Source: Lentinus brumalis
Lineage: Eukaryota; Basidiomycota; Agaricomycetes; Polyporales; Polyporaceae
Direction: 5' to 3'
Assembly (NCBI GenBank): GCA_001792895.1
Contig: MARA01000001.1
Location: 620,001-684,000 of the forward strand
Length of the DNA stretch: 64,000 nucleotides
Shown here: in pieces, positions 35,184 through 46,873 of the stretch
Numbering within the stretch: position 1 is the stretch's first letter
Layout of the letters: the number at the start of each line of letters is the position of its first letter
Translations under genes and position numbers: made by a program
The notes under the pieces: generated by a model
What the model was told of the DNA's origin: nothing
Databases searched by the model: none
The model's input: only the letters and a program-made list of their open reading frames with translations

Positions 35184-36214
35184 GCTGGCGGCCGTCGGGG
35201 GCTGCGGGGACAAGAAGTGCGCGTGCAGTGGCAGAGAGAGGTCGAGGACGGGACAGCCAACTTCGTCGTCGCCCTGATCCCCTTCGCGAACGCTTGGGCC
35301 GGGCGGAGCTGGCGGAGTCCGGGCTGCCTGGGCGGTTGCCTGCGAGCAGTTCGAGCTCAGCCAGCTCCGTCGGTGATGACCGCATCGGGTCAGTGGCGCG
35401 TGGGCGGGCGGCAATCTCGAGCACATCGGGCACGAGGGCGCTCGCCGCCGACGCCGCTGTTGGCCACAGCGGCGGACGCCACCAGCTTGTGCATTCCTAT
35501 CAAACAGACACTTAACCCTGTTCCTCATACCACATCCTCGGCCACACGTCGCCCCCATCATGCTGGCAGTGACCTGGGCGGAAGGGAGAATCTGCGCCGC
35601 TGCCTGCTGCCACGCAGTGAAAGTACACAGTGAGTTCTAGCTAGGGTCGTCATCATGTGTGCCCCCGAACAGGCTCAACCTCCTTGCACGCAGCACGCAG
35701 CACCCATGCGCCTCTCTGTCTGAGAAGGTGGATCCGCGAGACAAGGCAGCCTCTGCACGCGTCCTTCCATTACCGCCGTCATGAAGCACATCGCACTGTT
35801 GCTATCCGAGACGACTGCTTCCCCTCCTCCATTTGCAGGCATCTCCATACACCCACGCAGCACGTTCTTCTACTTCCATGGCCTCAGTCGACGGATCCTG
35901 GTATTCACCGCTCCGGCCCCGCGGAAGGGAGAACGCGCCTTCTCCCCTTCCCCGTCTTGGCGGCTCCGGATGGCGCGCACTCTGCCTCGTTCGGGCGGGA
36001 GTCAGCCCGCATGCACACTTAGCCCCGCCGCCTTCCGCATGCCTCTTGCTCTTCCTGCTTTGCCTGCTGCATCTGCGCCTTCTCTTTCCTGGAACCTCGG
36101 CTCTTACATGTGCACGCACAGCTAGCTCGAAACAACCCGGCCTGCGTCGCTTCCAGAACCCCACCGTGCCACGGTCATCATCCGTAAGTGCTGCGACTAC
36201 GCCCTATTCCCCCG
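35184..36214. other. Upstream region of the PH gene
   Basis: The part from 35184 to 35433 may contain N-terminal coding sequence of the PH gene (see that entry). The rest has frames on both strands without recognised domains. Confidence 0.4.
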
Positions 36215-37178
36215 ATGGCTCGGTCAGACGCGCCGCGAGCAGACTCGCCGATAGTCTCGCTCTTGACTCAGTCCGCTGCCTGATGGTATCCTCACTTCCA
36301 GCTGCGCCGCCGTCCCATCTCTCGTCCTTCCGCCAAGCCTCGCCTGATCCCCGATCCCTCGCTCTCAGACGGGCCACGCTGCACCATGACCGCTGCAGTC
36401 CGATCGTCCTCGTCCACGAGTCCCACTTCTCCGCTCTCGCCGCCCTGACACGCCGTCTGTGCCCCCCGCACCGCTATCTTCGCCGCGTCCTGTGATACAT
36501 ATCACAGACACACTCCCGACGAACAAGCGGACGTACCAGATCGCACTAGCGCACCTGGCACGGGCACGAGCCCCGGGTGTGGGTGTCGTGTCTGGTACCG
36601 TGACCGCGCCGCACGAGCATCTCCGCCCTCGCGCCGACCGCTCTCAGCTGGGAAACTCGAGCCTATAACTCTGTCTGCCACCCTTCGCACCTTCCCCGCC
36701 TGCGGACGCACCCACGACTCCCCCAAGCGTATTGTTCTGCCGCGCACCGTGCCTGTGCTCCCCCCAGAACTGGCGCCGGCCGTTCTACCCTCCGGAGGCC
36801 CACTGGGGCTCAGACCTGAGACAACTGGCACCGCGGTCGGTCCGCGCCCCACGGCCTGGGACTCGGGGCCAATTGTGTCGATGTCGATGTCGCCGTCACT
36901 GTCAGCTCGTATTCCTTCTGCAGCCGCATCCTCTGTTCATACTGCAATTGTGTATCGCGATCGACGACGTCGACGTGCTATACATGGACGTGCACGCTCT
37001 ATCGCCCTATCCGACCCTCCACCCCCTGGCTGCGTGCCGCGATCCCCAGCCGTATCCTCGTGCAGGGCAGCCACTAGGCCCAGCCAGGCAAGCGGAAGGG
37101 AAGCGGGTCATGCTGCCCAAGGTTCTGTCAATATGGATCAACCCAAATGTCATTGTCATTTTGCGGGCCTCGGCGTGA
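36215..37178 (+). CDS. Candidate multi-exon gene, function unknown
   Basis: Coding-like blocks succeed each other on the + strand: an ATG at 36215 (MARSDAPRADSPIVSLL), an ATG at about 36386 (MTAAVRSSSSTSPTSPLSPP), a block with PVIHITDTLPTNKRTYQIAL to about 36560, a Pro-rich block (RIVLPRTVPVLPPELAPAVL) to about 36950, and a block with DDVDVLYMDVHALSPYP ending at a TGA at 37176-37178. A short intron (GTGTGG to CACGAG, about 36577-36618) could join two blocks, but I could not resolve all junctions. No family is recognised. Some blocks may be chance open frames. Confidence 0.28.
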
Positions 37179-38445
37179 TGTGCCTTTGTAGGGAAGTTCA
37201 ACAGAGGATCGTCTCGACGTTGTCAGGTTGCCAAGAACCTCACAAAAGTACAACGCACGGCGCCAGGACAAGGTCCTGTCGGTGCCTATTCCCATTCCTG
37301 TTCCTATTCCTGCATGTACTCACCTTCAGATCGAACAGTCGCCGCGTCCACGTGCATACGTGCGCGTTACGCGAGTACTTACGGGCAACTTGGCATTCCA
37401 GCTACGGCGCAGACTGGCGGCAGATGAACGATCGTTCGCGGTGTGGTCGCCGGCACCGTGCGGCGTCATGCATTCATGCATTCATGCATGACTGGGTGGC
37501 ACGGGACGCGGGCAGGCTGTCGCAGGCCCCGAGCTTGAGCTTGTCCATCCCTCGCTGGGCGGACAGAGCGGCGTCAGAGCGGCCAAAACTACGACGAGGT
37601 GTGGTTCATAATCATACATACCCGTGAGCTGATCGAAGTGCCTAGGTCCGAGCCGAAGGTCCCTGCTCAGGATAGCCACCCCACCCGAAAGCGAAGGCCC
37701 AAGCTCAAGGTCCGCCGTCAGCACGAACCGCACCGTCGCACGGCGCAGTCAGAGTAATTTCCTGGCTCGGCCGCTAGCCTCGAGTCCCGGGCACGCGAGG
37801 TTACTACTGTCTCCTCGTTCAGAGTCACGCTCGCAGGGTCCAGGGTTCTCTTTGTTCCCGTGCAGAGAGCACGGGACGGACTGGCGGTGTCCTATATCAT
37901 ATATGTATGCGCACTTGTACAGTAAACTGCAAGGCTGCGCTGCGGGCGGTCATGCTGCCATAATTGAACTGGGGGAAGTTTTCGGGAAGCAGGCAGCGGC
38001 CGCTCACGGGGTGGTGATATGTATGTGTGGTGGGCGTTCAGCTTCTGGTCATCGTACTACATGTGCCGCTGTGCTACGTGGTACGAAGCGTGAAGTGCGA
38101 ACGCGTGACTGGGCCAGTCTTGAGTACTGAGCACTGAGTGGCGATGGAAGAGGGTGGATCGTCGCTGGACCGGATGGTTCTTCCAGCGACCAAGGTCCTC
38201 CCGAAGTGTGGAGTACGAAATTTAGTTTGCGTGCTATCTCTGTGTCCGTCGGGTGGATAACAAGTAATTACGGCGAACGGCGGCGTCGGGGCGTCGGTGG
38301 GATAGAAGCCCACACCCGATCGAACCCGTTCATCCCGCTAAAACCCAACTCTGACACGCCATTTTCAGTGGAACCTCGGCACGTCCAGATGTCCGCGTAT
38401 TTGTATTTCGCCCGGGCGCAGCAGCGACCACGGTACTGATACCAG
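37179..38445. other. Intergenic with simple repeats
   Basis: No gene is recognised. It holds a TATTCC/CATTCC-like run at about 37283-37312 and an ATGCATTC repeat at 37467-37490. The right end is the 3' flank of the minus-strand candidate gene at 38446-39021. Confidence 0.45.
37467..37490. repeat. ATGCATTC octanucleotide repeat
   Basis: Almost three tandem copies of the eight-base unit ATGCATTC, which contains the palindrome ATGCAT. It is non-coding. Confidence 0.8.
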
Positions 38446-39021
38446 TCAACGAGCCGAGGCCCGAGGCTGCCTGGGGATAACCCTGGTCCCTGCACACAAG
38501 ACAAAGCCGTCGACAAGAATAATGAGAACAACGAGAAGGACGGATCCGGAAGAACGACGCACAAGAACAATATTACCCCAGGACCCAAGCGAGCCCTGAG
38601 GCCCGAGCCGTCCTTCCTGCCTTCCTGCGGTTCGCTGGGCTAGAACTTCGAAGTCCCGGCCCAGCGCCCCTCCGCTGGCGCTCTCGCGGCGGCTGGTGGC
38701 CACGAGGCGGCCGGCGACTGGGGGCAGGCGTCCAGCGGCATCGGGAAGCCCGATCTTCGCAGTAGAACTGGCAGTGGCAGCAGGAGGGGAAGCAGGCCTA
38801 GGGAGAGTGCGCACCGTCAATCGTCGTCTGGAAGGCTTCAAGGAGCCAACGCTGAGTACTGAGTCTTCCGACTCCCTGTTCTCCTGCGCGGCGCTCGGGG
38901 TGGTCTCCGACCTGCCCCTGGCAGCTGGAAGGTTCGGTTGTCTGTCAATGTCGTGCATCGATTGCGACGGGCGTTGCAGCGAAGACGAAGACTTCGGGAG
39001 GGAGGAATCGGGCTTGGACAT
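38446..39021 (-). CDS. Candidate Ser-rich protein, function unknown
   Basis: An ATG at 39021 opens a frame of 191 codons with a Ser/Pro-rich, charged composition (MSKPDSSLPKSSSS, NRESEDSVLSVGSLKPSRRR, VATSRRESASGG). A hydrophobic stretch near the end (SVLLVVLIILVDGFVLC) looks like a membrane span. However, the same DNA (38490-38576) has a GTAATA donor and a pyrimidine-rich TTGTGTGCAG acceptor. It is 87 nt, a multiple of three, so splicing would remove the hydrophobic part and leave 162 residues. The membrane span may therefore be a translated intron. No family is recognised. Confidence 0.42.
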   Translation of the reverse strand: MSKPDSSLPKSSSSLQRPSQSMHDIDRQPNLPAARGRSETTPSAAQENRESEDSVLSVGSLKPSRRRLTVRTLPRPASPPAATASSTAKIGLPDAAGRLPPVAGRLVATSRRESASGGALGRDFEVLAQRTAGRQEGRLGPQGSLGSWGNIVLVRRSSGSVLLVVLIILVDGFVLCAGTRVIPRQPRASAR

Positions 39022-40922
39022 ACTAGCGACATTGGCAGCGGCACTGAAGCCCTGTGGTGGCTGGATTCTATCAGTGTGATGCGGTCGCTGTATTGCTGGC
39101 GCAGGCGGGGGCGTGCTTCTAACCCCGTGCGTGTACCGCGGCCAGGGTGCAGGTGCATGCCGAGGCGTGATGCCAATGATGGATGCCCGCAGACTCGAGA
39201 CTCGAGTGGACTGACATACATACATATCGCCCAGCGGCCCAAGCCCGCAGCGGCCTAGCGTCACCGTGACACCCAGTAAATTCAGAAGGGGCCTCGGAAG
39301 GAGCATAGGGCGCGGACGGCGGACGAGCGGCCAGGGATTTAATTGATATTCAGCGTTTGGCCATTCAAAAATACGCCGCAGACTCACACAGGCAGGGCGG
39401 GGTCCGAGCAGCGGCATGGTGCATGGGTGTGCGGCTGCATTCAGTGCTATCGTGCCCCCAGGCTCCAGGCAGCCAGCCAGCCACAGGCACCCGGGGGGCG
39501 GACGCTCGACGCTGCGCGCCGGTCATGCCGTAGCGGGTTGGATGCGATCAGTCAGGCGCAGGAGGCGGGCGCTGCCGCGGGTGTGGGAGCCTGCCGCCCC
39601 GTCCTGTCGCAGAGTTGCGCACTTGTGTGCCCGCCGTGTGCGAGTGGGGCCAGGTTATGGTGCGAGCGGTCCCTCGACGGGAGGATGTAGCGGATAGCTG
39701 TCCTCTGCGCGCTGCGCAGTGGCAGGAGGGAGGATCAGGGCAATGTATGGAGCGTTGGGGGCGACTAACCTCGCGAAGCTGTCATGCAATTAGTCAAACG
39801 TCCGCGTACGACCGGGAGAACCGCCGTCTGGACGTACCGTAGACACTGACAGATGGTGTTGCGCGCTAGCTCCTTTACCATGGTGACCGTACAGGGCCGC
39901 TTGGAGTGGCTGCTGGATCGTGTGTTCCTCTCGAGAGCCGGTGAAGGTTCTGTCGTTGCGGTTATTGCACGCGCTTCGATGTGATCCGCCTCTATCTCTA
40001 TAGAGGAACAAGAGATGAGTGAGCACAGAAGGGGGTTAGTCAGGCGGCGAGCCCCCCGACTCCGCCAGCATCGACCCCACTGAGTGAGGCGAAGGTTAGA
40101 TGTGGCGCAGTGGACCCGTTGCAAACCACGTCCGGGACCCCTCCTATCCGCGAGAGCGCCGTCGACACAAAATGCCTCCGCGCGCATCACAGGGAGACCC
40201 GATGGCGGATCTTGGCGCTGACCGCCGCTGGGTTGAGAGGAACATCGACGAGGCGCCGCAGACGGCTCGGCAGCGACGGGGGCGCCCCGACAGGCGAGAT
40301 CATTTACTCGTTGCGCGTGACGAATGTGATCTGGTGAGGGTAGCCTCGAGGGTCGTATGTACATACGCAGCGGTCCTCCCTGCTGCTGCGGGCATTAATG
40401 TGAGACGCGGATACACGGCGGCCTCGGACGGGAACATACTGACATGATATGTCCTTGCAGGCTTGTGCGCCCTGCACTGGGGACCGGGGTAAGCAAACGC
40501 CTGTTCCTGTCCTTGAATCTCGTAATTCAGTTCGATGGGATAAAGGACCCTGGCCGTCCTGTGAGAGCGGGTCACTGCGCAATGTCGAGAACATATCGCT
40601 CATTTGCAACCCGGAGGTGGTGATGGATGTGCGAACAGCGTCGGGCGTCGAGGTCGCGGAACCCCGGGCCGGCTCGAGGATGGGGAGAAATGACGCGGAA
40701 TATTGTGGACGACGGCGCGGACGCTGAGTGTGGATTTGAGTGTGTGCGCTCGTCGGGAGAGAGACGCTGCAGATCGTCATCGGCGTCGCTGCAGATGAAG
40801 CGGGCACGAGTGCGGGGAGTGCCTGCGGGGAGTGCCGCACGCGCGATCGAGAGGATCGGGATGCGCCTGCGATGGACCGCTGATCGTTATCTGCCCACAC
40901 ATCTTGCTCACCGACCACCACA
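39022..40922. other. Intergenic upstream of the ACBP gene
   Basis: No recognised gene. The stretch at 40620-40920 just before the ACBP start is presumably its promoter and leader. Other open frames have no domain. Confidence 0.45.
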
Positions 40923-41595
40923 ATGTCCAAGGCAAAGTTCGACAAAGCCGTCGCCATCGTCCAGAGCCTCCCCAAGGAGGGCCCCATCAAGCCCACCCAG
41001 GACGAGCAGCTCTTCGTGCGTCCCCCTGCTGTCCCTCGGAGCGCGTTACTAACGCGCAATTACCCCCGCTCTTCCGCATATCGTCACTCTCGGTCCGCGC
41101 AGTTCTACAAGTACTACAAGCAGGGTTAGTCCACGTCCACTGGGGTCCGTATCTGATGGACGTCGTGCTTATGCTGTAATGCCCTCCGCAGCGACCGTTG
41201 GCGACGTCAACACGTCCCGCCCTGGCATGCTTGACTTTGTTGGCAAGGCGAAATGGTGAGTCGCGTTCAGTCGCGTCCAGTCGCGCCATTCCTCGCAGCC
41301 CATCGTGTGAGCGCCGATCGCGTCGGTGAATGCTGACTGTTGCCTCGCGTATGACGCGCACAGGGATGCGTGGAAGGGCGTCGAGGGCACCTCTACTGAG
41401 GAGGCTTATGCGAAGTACGTCGAGAAGCTCATTGAGGTAAGCATCCTCACCTGTTTTCGCCGATACTCCATCGTCCCACCCCGTGCTGCTGCGGGATCGA
41501 CTCACTGTGTTTACGCTCCTCTACGAAAATAGATCCTCAAGCGGGCAGACACGGAAGAGTCCAAGAAGTACATCGCCGAGATCGAGGCCGCTTGA
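40923..41595 (+). CDS. Acyl-CoA-binding protein (ACBP)
   Basis: Five exons (40923-41015, 41103-41124, 41192-41255, 41364-41436, 41533-41595) give 104 residues, close to the usual ACBP length. The second exon is only 22 nt. The family signature is present: [19 protein letters not shown], then [12 protein letters not shown], followed by [15 protein letters not shown] and the C-terminal helix. The YKxxKQAT motif and the WDAWK segment contact the acyl-CoA in known structures. The protein binds long-chain acyl-CoA esters in the cytosol and buffers or delivers them to lipid synthesis and oxidation. All splice junctions are GT-AG and in phase. The start is the ATG in CACAATGTC. It appears complete. 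Confidence 0.95.
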
Positions 41596-44500
41596 GGGCC
41601 CTGTATGCGTCGTGTACGCTGGCGAATCATCCTGCAGAAGTTTGTACCATGTACGTCTATCCACCACCACCACCGAGACCACGGCGCGCCTCGCACGAAG
41701 GGAACTTTGTCAAGAACGAGCATAACACGTGCCTGGGACTCAATCATGCATGACCGAGTGCACGCTCCTGGGCTTCTCGTGGACTGCCTGGCTGCTTACC
41801 GGGTATGTGCAGCTGGCGTCTCGAGGCGGGCGCGCGTGGAAGCCAGGACCGATGTTATCCAAATATCGCCGCTTCTTCGCATTCAGCGAACCTCGAGCCG
41901 TGCGCGTTTCAGGATCGCAGATGGCGGAAGCATATGCGGTCAGCGTGCAGGGGGATATGTCATGGTGTTGATCACACCCCATACCCTTCCAGGCGATGCT
42001 GTACGAACTGTAATACTGTATACGCCTCTGGCTTGCGCAGGGTCCAGGCATGCTTGTTCTGGCGTCCATGGCGTCCACGGTTGCCCCTTGGCCGTTCGGT
42101 GGCACTGATGGGCGGTTCGACGCAGCGTCTGAAACACGCTGCTGCGACCAGCGAACCCCAGGGCGCTCCGGTAATTGTGGACCTCTCGGAGCGTCTGCGT
42201 GCCTCTTTGCAAACCTCAGCGACTTGAGCTCCCTCGACTGGTCATCGTCTCCAGCGCATGCGGCGATGTCCGCCTGTTCGAGCAGCTCCATTGCCCAGTC
42301 GAGGACCCCGCCGCACCGGACGGGTCGCAGAACATGCCGCTGAGCGAGGTCGCGTTCGCCAAGACGAGCGCCCGAGCTGTATAAAGACCGGAGGGTGCCC
42401 CTCCGGAGCGCAGAAGTGAGCATCCAGCTGGAGAGAAGGCGCGAACTCGTCCGGACGCATCGAATCATCCGCCGGGGGGAACGCCATCCACCACGCCCCG
42501 CGCTTCTGACCGGATGACACGAACGCGTGTTCTCATTTCGCAATTACGGAGCGGGTTTTTAGGTTGTAGGCACTTTATTTATTGCTCCCGCGAATTGCAT
42601 AGTTGGGTGAGAGACCCCGGGCACGCCCAAAATTTCAAAGGCGCCGACACGTGCCGCCATCATAATGGAGCGCGCTGGGCAACGGGCGTCCAGGCTATGT
42701 TTATCCCACGTGTAGCCAATCTGGGGTTGCGCACGATCCAATCGGCGACACGCGGCGTCTCTGTGCTGTCGTCCGTGATCGCGCGTTCGTCTTGACTCTT
42801 GCGTGCTCCCCGCAGACGTGGAGGAGGTGTATGTAAGTACATACACTACATACGAAAGTGATGGATGAACCTTCGAAGACCCGGCGGAGGGCACGGTTCG
42901 GCCTTGAGTCAGACTGTGCTGCACAGGAAGCGTTCCATGAACTCGACTCGCTGCACCGCCGAGCGTGCGATACGGGTGCATCATAGATGGAGAAGGTCCG
43001 AACGCAGATAGCCCGAACAAAACAAGTACTCGGGTCTCGTGTACTGCTGACTGCCCCATGGGCTTGTCGACGGGGTCGGCCGAGTATCTCAAGTGAATCA
43101 GACCATCGGAGGACAAGACCCACAGTCCGAGGATGTGCGCGGACTTGAGGGGTCTTAGTTCGAGGCTTCGAGCTACTATGTTGTGAGCTTCGAGTTCCCT
43201 GCTGGCGCGGACGCTCGCGAACGTTGCGGGGACGAGCTAGCCATGTCTGGTGCGTTGATAGTCTCTTTCCTGACGCCCTGCCTTGTCGATCTTTCTCGCG
43301 GGGGAGCGGACGCGGACGCGCGACTGCGACTCATGGGAGTAAGTAAGGCGGGTATCTGCGAGGCAGGCGAGGGAAGAGAAGAGTCCACTGTCCGGGGACA
43401 AGATCGATAGAATCGCTGTGACAGAGACAAAGGAGTACTTACTCGACCCTGACGTGCACGCACTAGCCTGAGTGCTCTCCCGCTGCCCAGCTGAGCATCC
43501 CGAAACAATGACGGGACAACATACAACGTACAACGCACCACGCGGGGGCTATAATGGGGGTCGTAACAGGACGTGGATACGAACGTAAGAGAAGCGCGGG
43601 AGTGCCGAGTGCAGAATACAAAGAGCCCATACAATGGACGTCAGAGAAGTGGAACAAACGGTATAAGGAGAAGCGGGGGTCGTGAGAGGACGTGCCGCGC
43701 AGCCAACGGGGTGCTGCAGAACACGAAAGCACTTCGAGCAGCGGATGTAAGCGTGCGGACTGCGCCGAGAAGTACATAGCAGAAGACTGCTATCGAGGAG
43801 ATGCCTCTTGAGTCTTGACTCGACGGACTCAAGCGAGAGTCGAGACACACACGGTCTCGGCTTCATGCATCATGCATCATGGCGTAAGGCATCGGCGCAT
43901 TGTCAGCAGCAGAGGCGGGTACATGAGTAAGCCCTCTGCTGCTGCTGCCCACCCGGTATCCGGGAGTATGACTCAGTCACGGTCGTCTTCGCCGACGAGT
44001 TCAAGTCGGGACGGCACGACGAGGACTCGGACCTCGGACCTCGGAGTGGGAGGGTCGATGGTACCGATGGGGATGAAGCGCGATGGACGGTATGCTACAG
44101 AGTGCCGAATGAGGCAAGAGAGAAGCAGCACACTCCTGCAGGGCATGAGAGACAGTGCGTGCCATTCGGAGCTGGGGACTGCTGCGCTATGGTATTACGC
44201 TGGCGAGAGGGCGCGCAATTTGCCATCGCCCATTTACCACCAGAGACATTGCGTTCAATGGGCCCGAGTGGATCCGTCCGAGGAATCGGCCCACTTCGTC
44301 GTGTAGAGTATATGTGATGTGTCCCAGCCGCGTCGGTGTCGGTGTCAGAGACGCGGGTCAGCGGGAACGCGCCCGAGCCCGACGTTCCGACTCCGCTGAG
44401 CTACTTTGGACGTTACGGTTGTGAGTGCGTGGAGGAGATCTCCAGTCGCCCTCGATGTACGCCGGTCGGCACTCGTGAGCACAATAAGGGCTTCAGCGCG

Positions 44501-45040
44501 GGAGTCGCATCCCGTCCCTCCTCTTGTCGGTCTACGGCAGTGCCAGTGCACTCGGGGACGACCGCCGGTATGATGTCGCGCAAAGCTAGTCCGCGGCGGG
44601 GCGAGACGGGGCGAACGAACATGGAGAGTGCACGAGGACTATCGGGGTTCCGCCGTAAGCATTGCTTGCGACGCTCGGGAGATGCGCATGAGACCTCGGG
44701 TAGACGGCATAGCTCGAGTCGGTCGATGGAAGACCGACCTCAGCAACTCGGCGGGCTTGTAAAGCACATTGCTATCCATGGGGCGAGTCGTGCGTATTTC
44801 CATCATGGTGCTGCGTCCCCGAGAACTTCGGGGGGGGGGTCGTTCGTGCTTGAGCAGCACCTGCAGATCGAGTGCGACGTTGACCTCGTCAACCTAACGT
44901 GAGCGGCCGGTGCGCCCGTAAATTGAACAGACTGGCCGTGAGCGGCTCCCCTGCGAAGCATAGATAAAGGGCATGGCGCGTCATGGAGTGTACGAGACGA
45001 ATCCGACCCCTTTCTGCCCAGGCAACCGGTTGAACTAGAA
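41596..45040. other. Intergenic region with weak coding-like segments
   Basis: No confident gene. An ATG at 42513-42515 on the minus strand opens a frame beginning MSSGQKRGAWWMAFPPADDS that reads well for about 50 codons and then changes frame to VLDWAMELLEQADIAA. A 52-codon minus frame at 43176-43334 (MSRSRASASAPPRERSTR) has both start and stop. A plus-strand block at 43924-44420 is listed separately. A ten-base G run lies at about 44827-44836. Confidence 0.4.
43924..44902 (+). CDS. Candidate gene fragments, frames unresolved
   Basis: An ATG at 43924 opens a Ser/Thr-rich frame (SMTQSRSSSPTSSSRDGTTR). Further on, the block GNAPEPDVPTPLSYFGRYG ends exactly at a strong GTGAGTGC donor near 44423, and a last block (FVLEQHLQIECDVDLVNL) runs to TGA near 44902. 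I could not determine the junctions and recognise no domain. It may be a real lineage-specific gene or chance open frames. Confidence 0.2.
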
Positions 45041-46873
45041 TCATGCGTCAGAACGAAGGAAGAGTGAACAGGGGACGTGAGAGATGACACGCACCACCTC
45101 CGTGTATCCGAACGGATCCGTGCTGACCACGGTGAATCCTCCCCCTTCGTCGCCTTCGTGATCTTCCCGGAAGCTGTGGTGGATAGCATACGGGATCGAG
45201 GACGATCCCTCATGCTCAGAATGGTGGAACATTCGTTTCCAGCCGGATCCGAGGCATCCCTTCAGGTGCGGCATGTCGACGGCGCTGTGCGCACTGCGCG
45301 CATACTTCTCCGCCCACGGGTTCAGGTCGAACGTGACGATGGTCGAGCTCCGAGGGAACTTGGACCAGTTGGACATGAGGAGGGAGAAGCGGGAGCCAAA
45401 CGAGTGGTACTGGTAGACGTTCCACGCGTCTGTCGGGACGGACAGGGACAGCCGGAGCGCGTCGCGTTCCCAGTCTTTCCAATTGACGCGGCGCTGCAGG
45501 GTGCTCAAGACCTGCAGGAGAGGCCTGCTGTAGAGAAACTTCCGGAAGGTCGCATAGGGTATGAGGAGCACAGCGCGTTTGGATGTCTGCGCTTCGACAT
45601 ATACGACCACAATCATCCTGAGTTCCGGGTCTGGCCAGAAAGGCGCGTTCGGGGGTGGGTGGGGAATACTGGACTCCTGTATGCGGTGAGATATGTGTTC
45701 AAGAGGTAAGTTCAGCCTTAGAACGTCTACGCTGGGATCCGAAGGGGGATCAAAGCGGAAGACACGAAGGTCCTTCCAGGTGTTGGACGTGACCACTATG
45801 TGGGCCGCATCTAGAAGTGCAAAGGAGACCTCCACGCCGAATTGGTGACGCTGCCGCCAAGGCTGATCAGTATGGGAGGGACGTGCTATCGCGGACATAG
45901 AGCAACGCACCCAAATCATGCGCCCCGCTTGCCAGTCCCATATCTCAATCTGCGCACCGAGGCCGGTGTCTCTCGAAAGCTGCATCCAGGCAACGTGGTG
46001 GCGATGGATCTGTATCGCAGACAGGTGGCTGAGCATGAGCAGGGAAGGTGCCGTGTGCAAGATCGGTAGTACAGCGTTGGGATGGGGCACGAATGCGTCA
46101 TGAAGCGATCGAATATGTACCGCGACATCCCTGCAACACTCAGGTGAGCGCTCCACTATGATCCACACGGTATGCCTCACCATTCCGAGAACGTCTCTCT
46201 TTGGAAGACGAGTAACAGATCCTGCGCCGGGTCGACGGCGACGGCCCTGTTGGTTTCTCCGGGAAAGGTGTCGAGCGGAATTGTCCAATGGCGCATGGAG
46301 CGACGGCCGGGAAACTCGGGTGGAGCATAGACCTCGGTCACGGCCTCCTGTCGCTTCGTAATGATGTACGAGTTGCAACTAGAGAACGACAATGATACCG
46401 ACCAGTCGTTATTTCTCGCGTCGATTGGTGAACAGGAGTGCGTGTTGACGTACGTCCCGCTGCCAGAGAGGGCGACATACTGCTGCAGCATTTGCAGTTT
46501 TCCCAGGTGGTCCAATGATCCGTCTACCATCCCGTTTGCCGCCAGTAGGGTCTTGTACTGCAGCAAGCAGCCGTCCGTCCGGACCACGTCTCTAAGCAGA
46601 CGGCAGACCTAGCAGGTGGTCAGACGAGCGCTGAATGGTTCGAGAGGCGAGACGACCCACCAACATGCAACACATGAGATCTCGCAAGTCACAGAACGAA
46701 AGTATGCATACGAGGACGTCCTCCGGAAGGGAACAGAAGGTTCCCGAGGTCCTTGGTGCCCAATGGAAGATGGCATGACCCAGCCCTCGCCCGGTGCGCA
46801 GGGCTTTGGCCACGCCCGACCATTGCTTTGAGCGCATTTGAAGAGTCGGATTCAAATGGGAAGGTTGGTACAT
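45041..46873 (-). CDS. F-box protein
   Basis: Three exons (46873-46661, 46608-46181, 46130-45041) give 576 residues with all junctions in phase. The N-terminal part contains an F-box at about residues 46-85 (SLPEDVLVCILSFCDLRDLM, splice, VCRLLRDVVR), the segment that docks Skp1 in SCF ubiquitin ligases. The rest is a beta-rich region with repeated short strands (IEIWDWQAGRMIW, LRVFRFDPPSD, STIVTFDLNPWAEKY) that resembles a degenerate beta-propeller. It would select the substrate, which is unknown. F-box proteins of this architecture are common and multicopy in Agaricomycetes. The start is the first ATG upstream of the F-box; a later start is possible because the first 45 residues have no domain. 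Confidence 0.85.

Noticed and set aside
41740..42543. 267-codon minus-strand frame
   Set aside because: Parts read like protein, but two frames compete and no domain, consistent start or splice pattern is visible.
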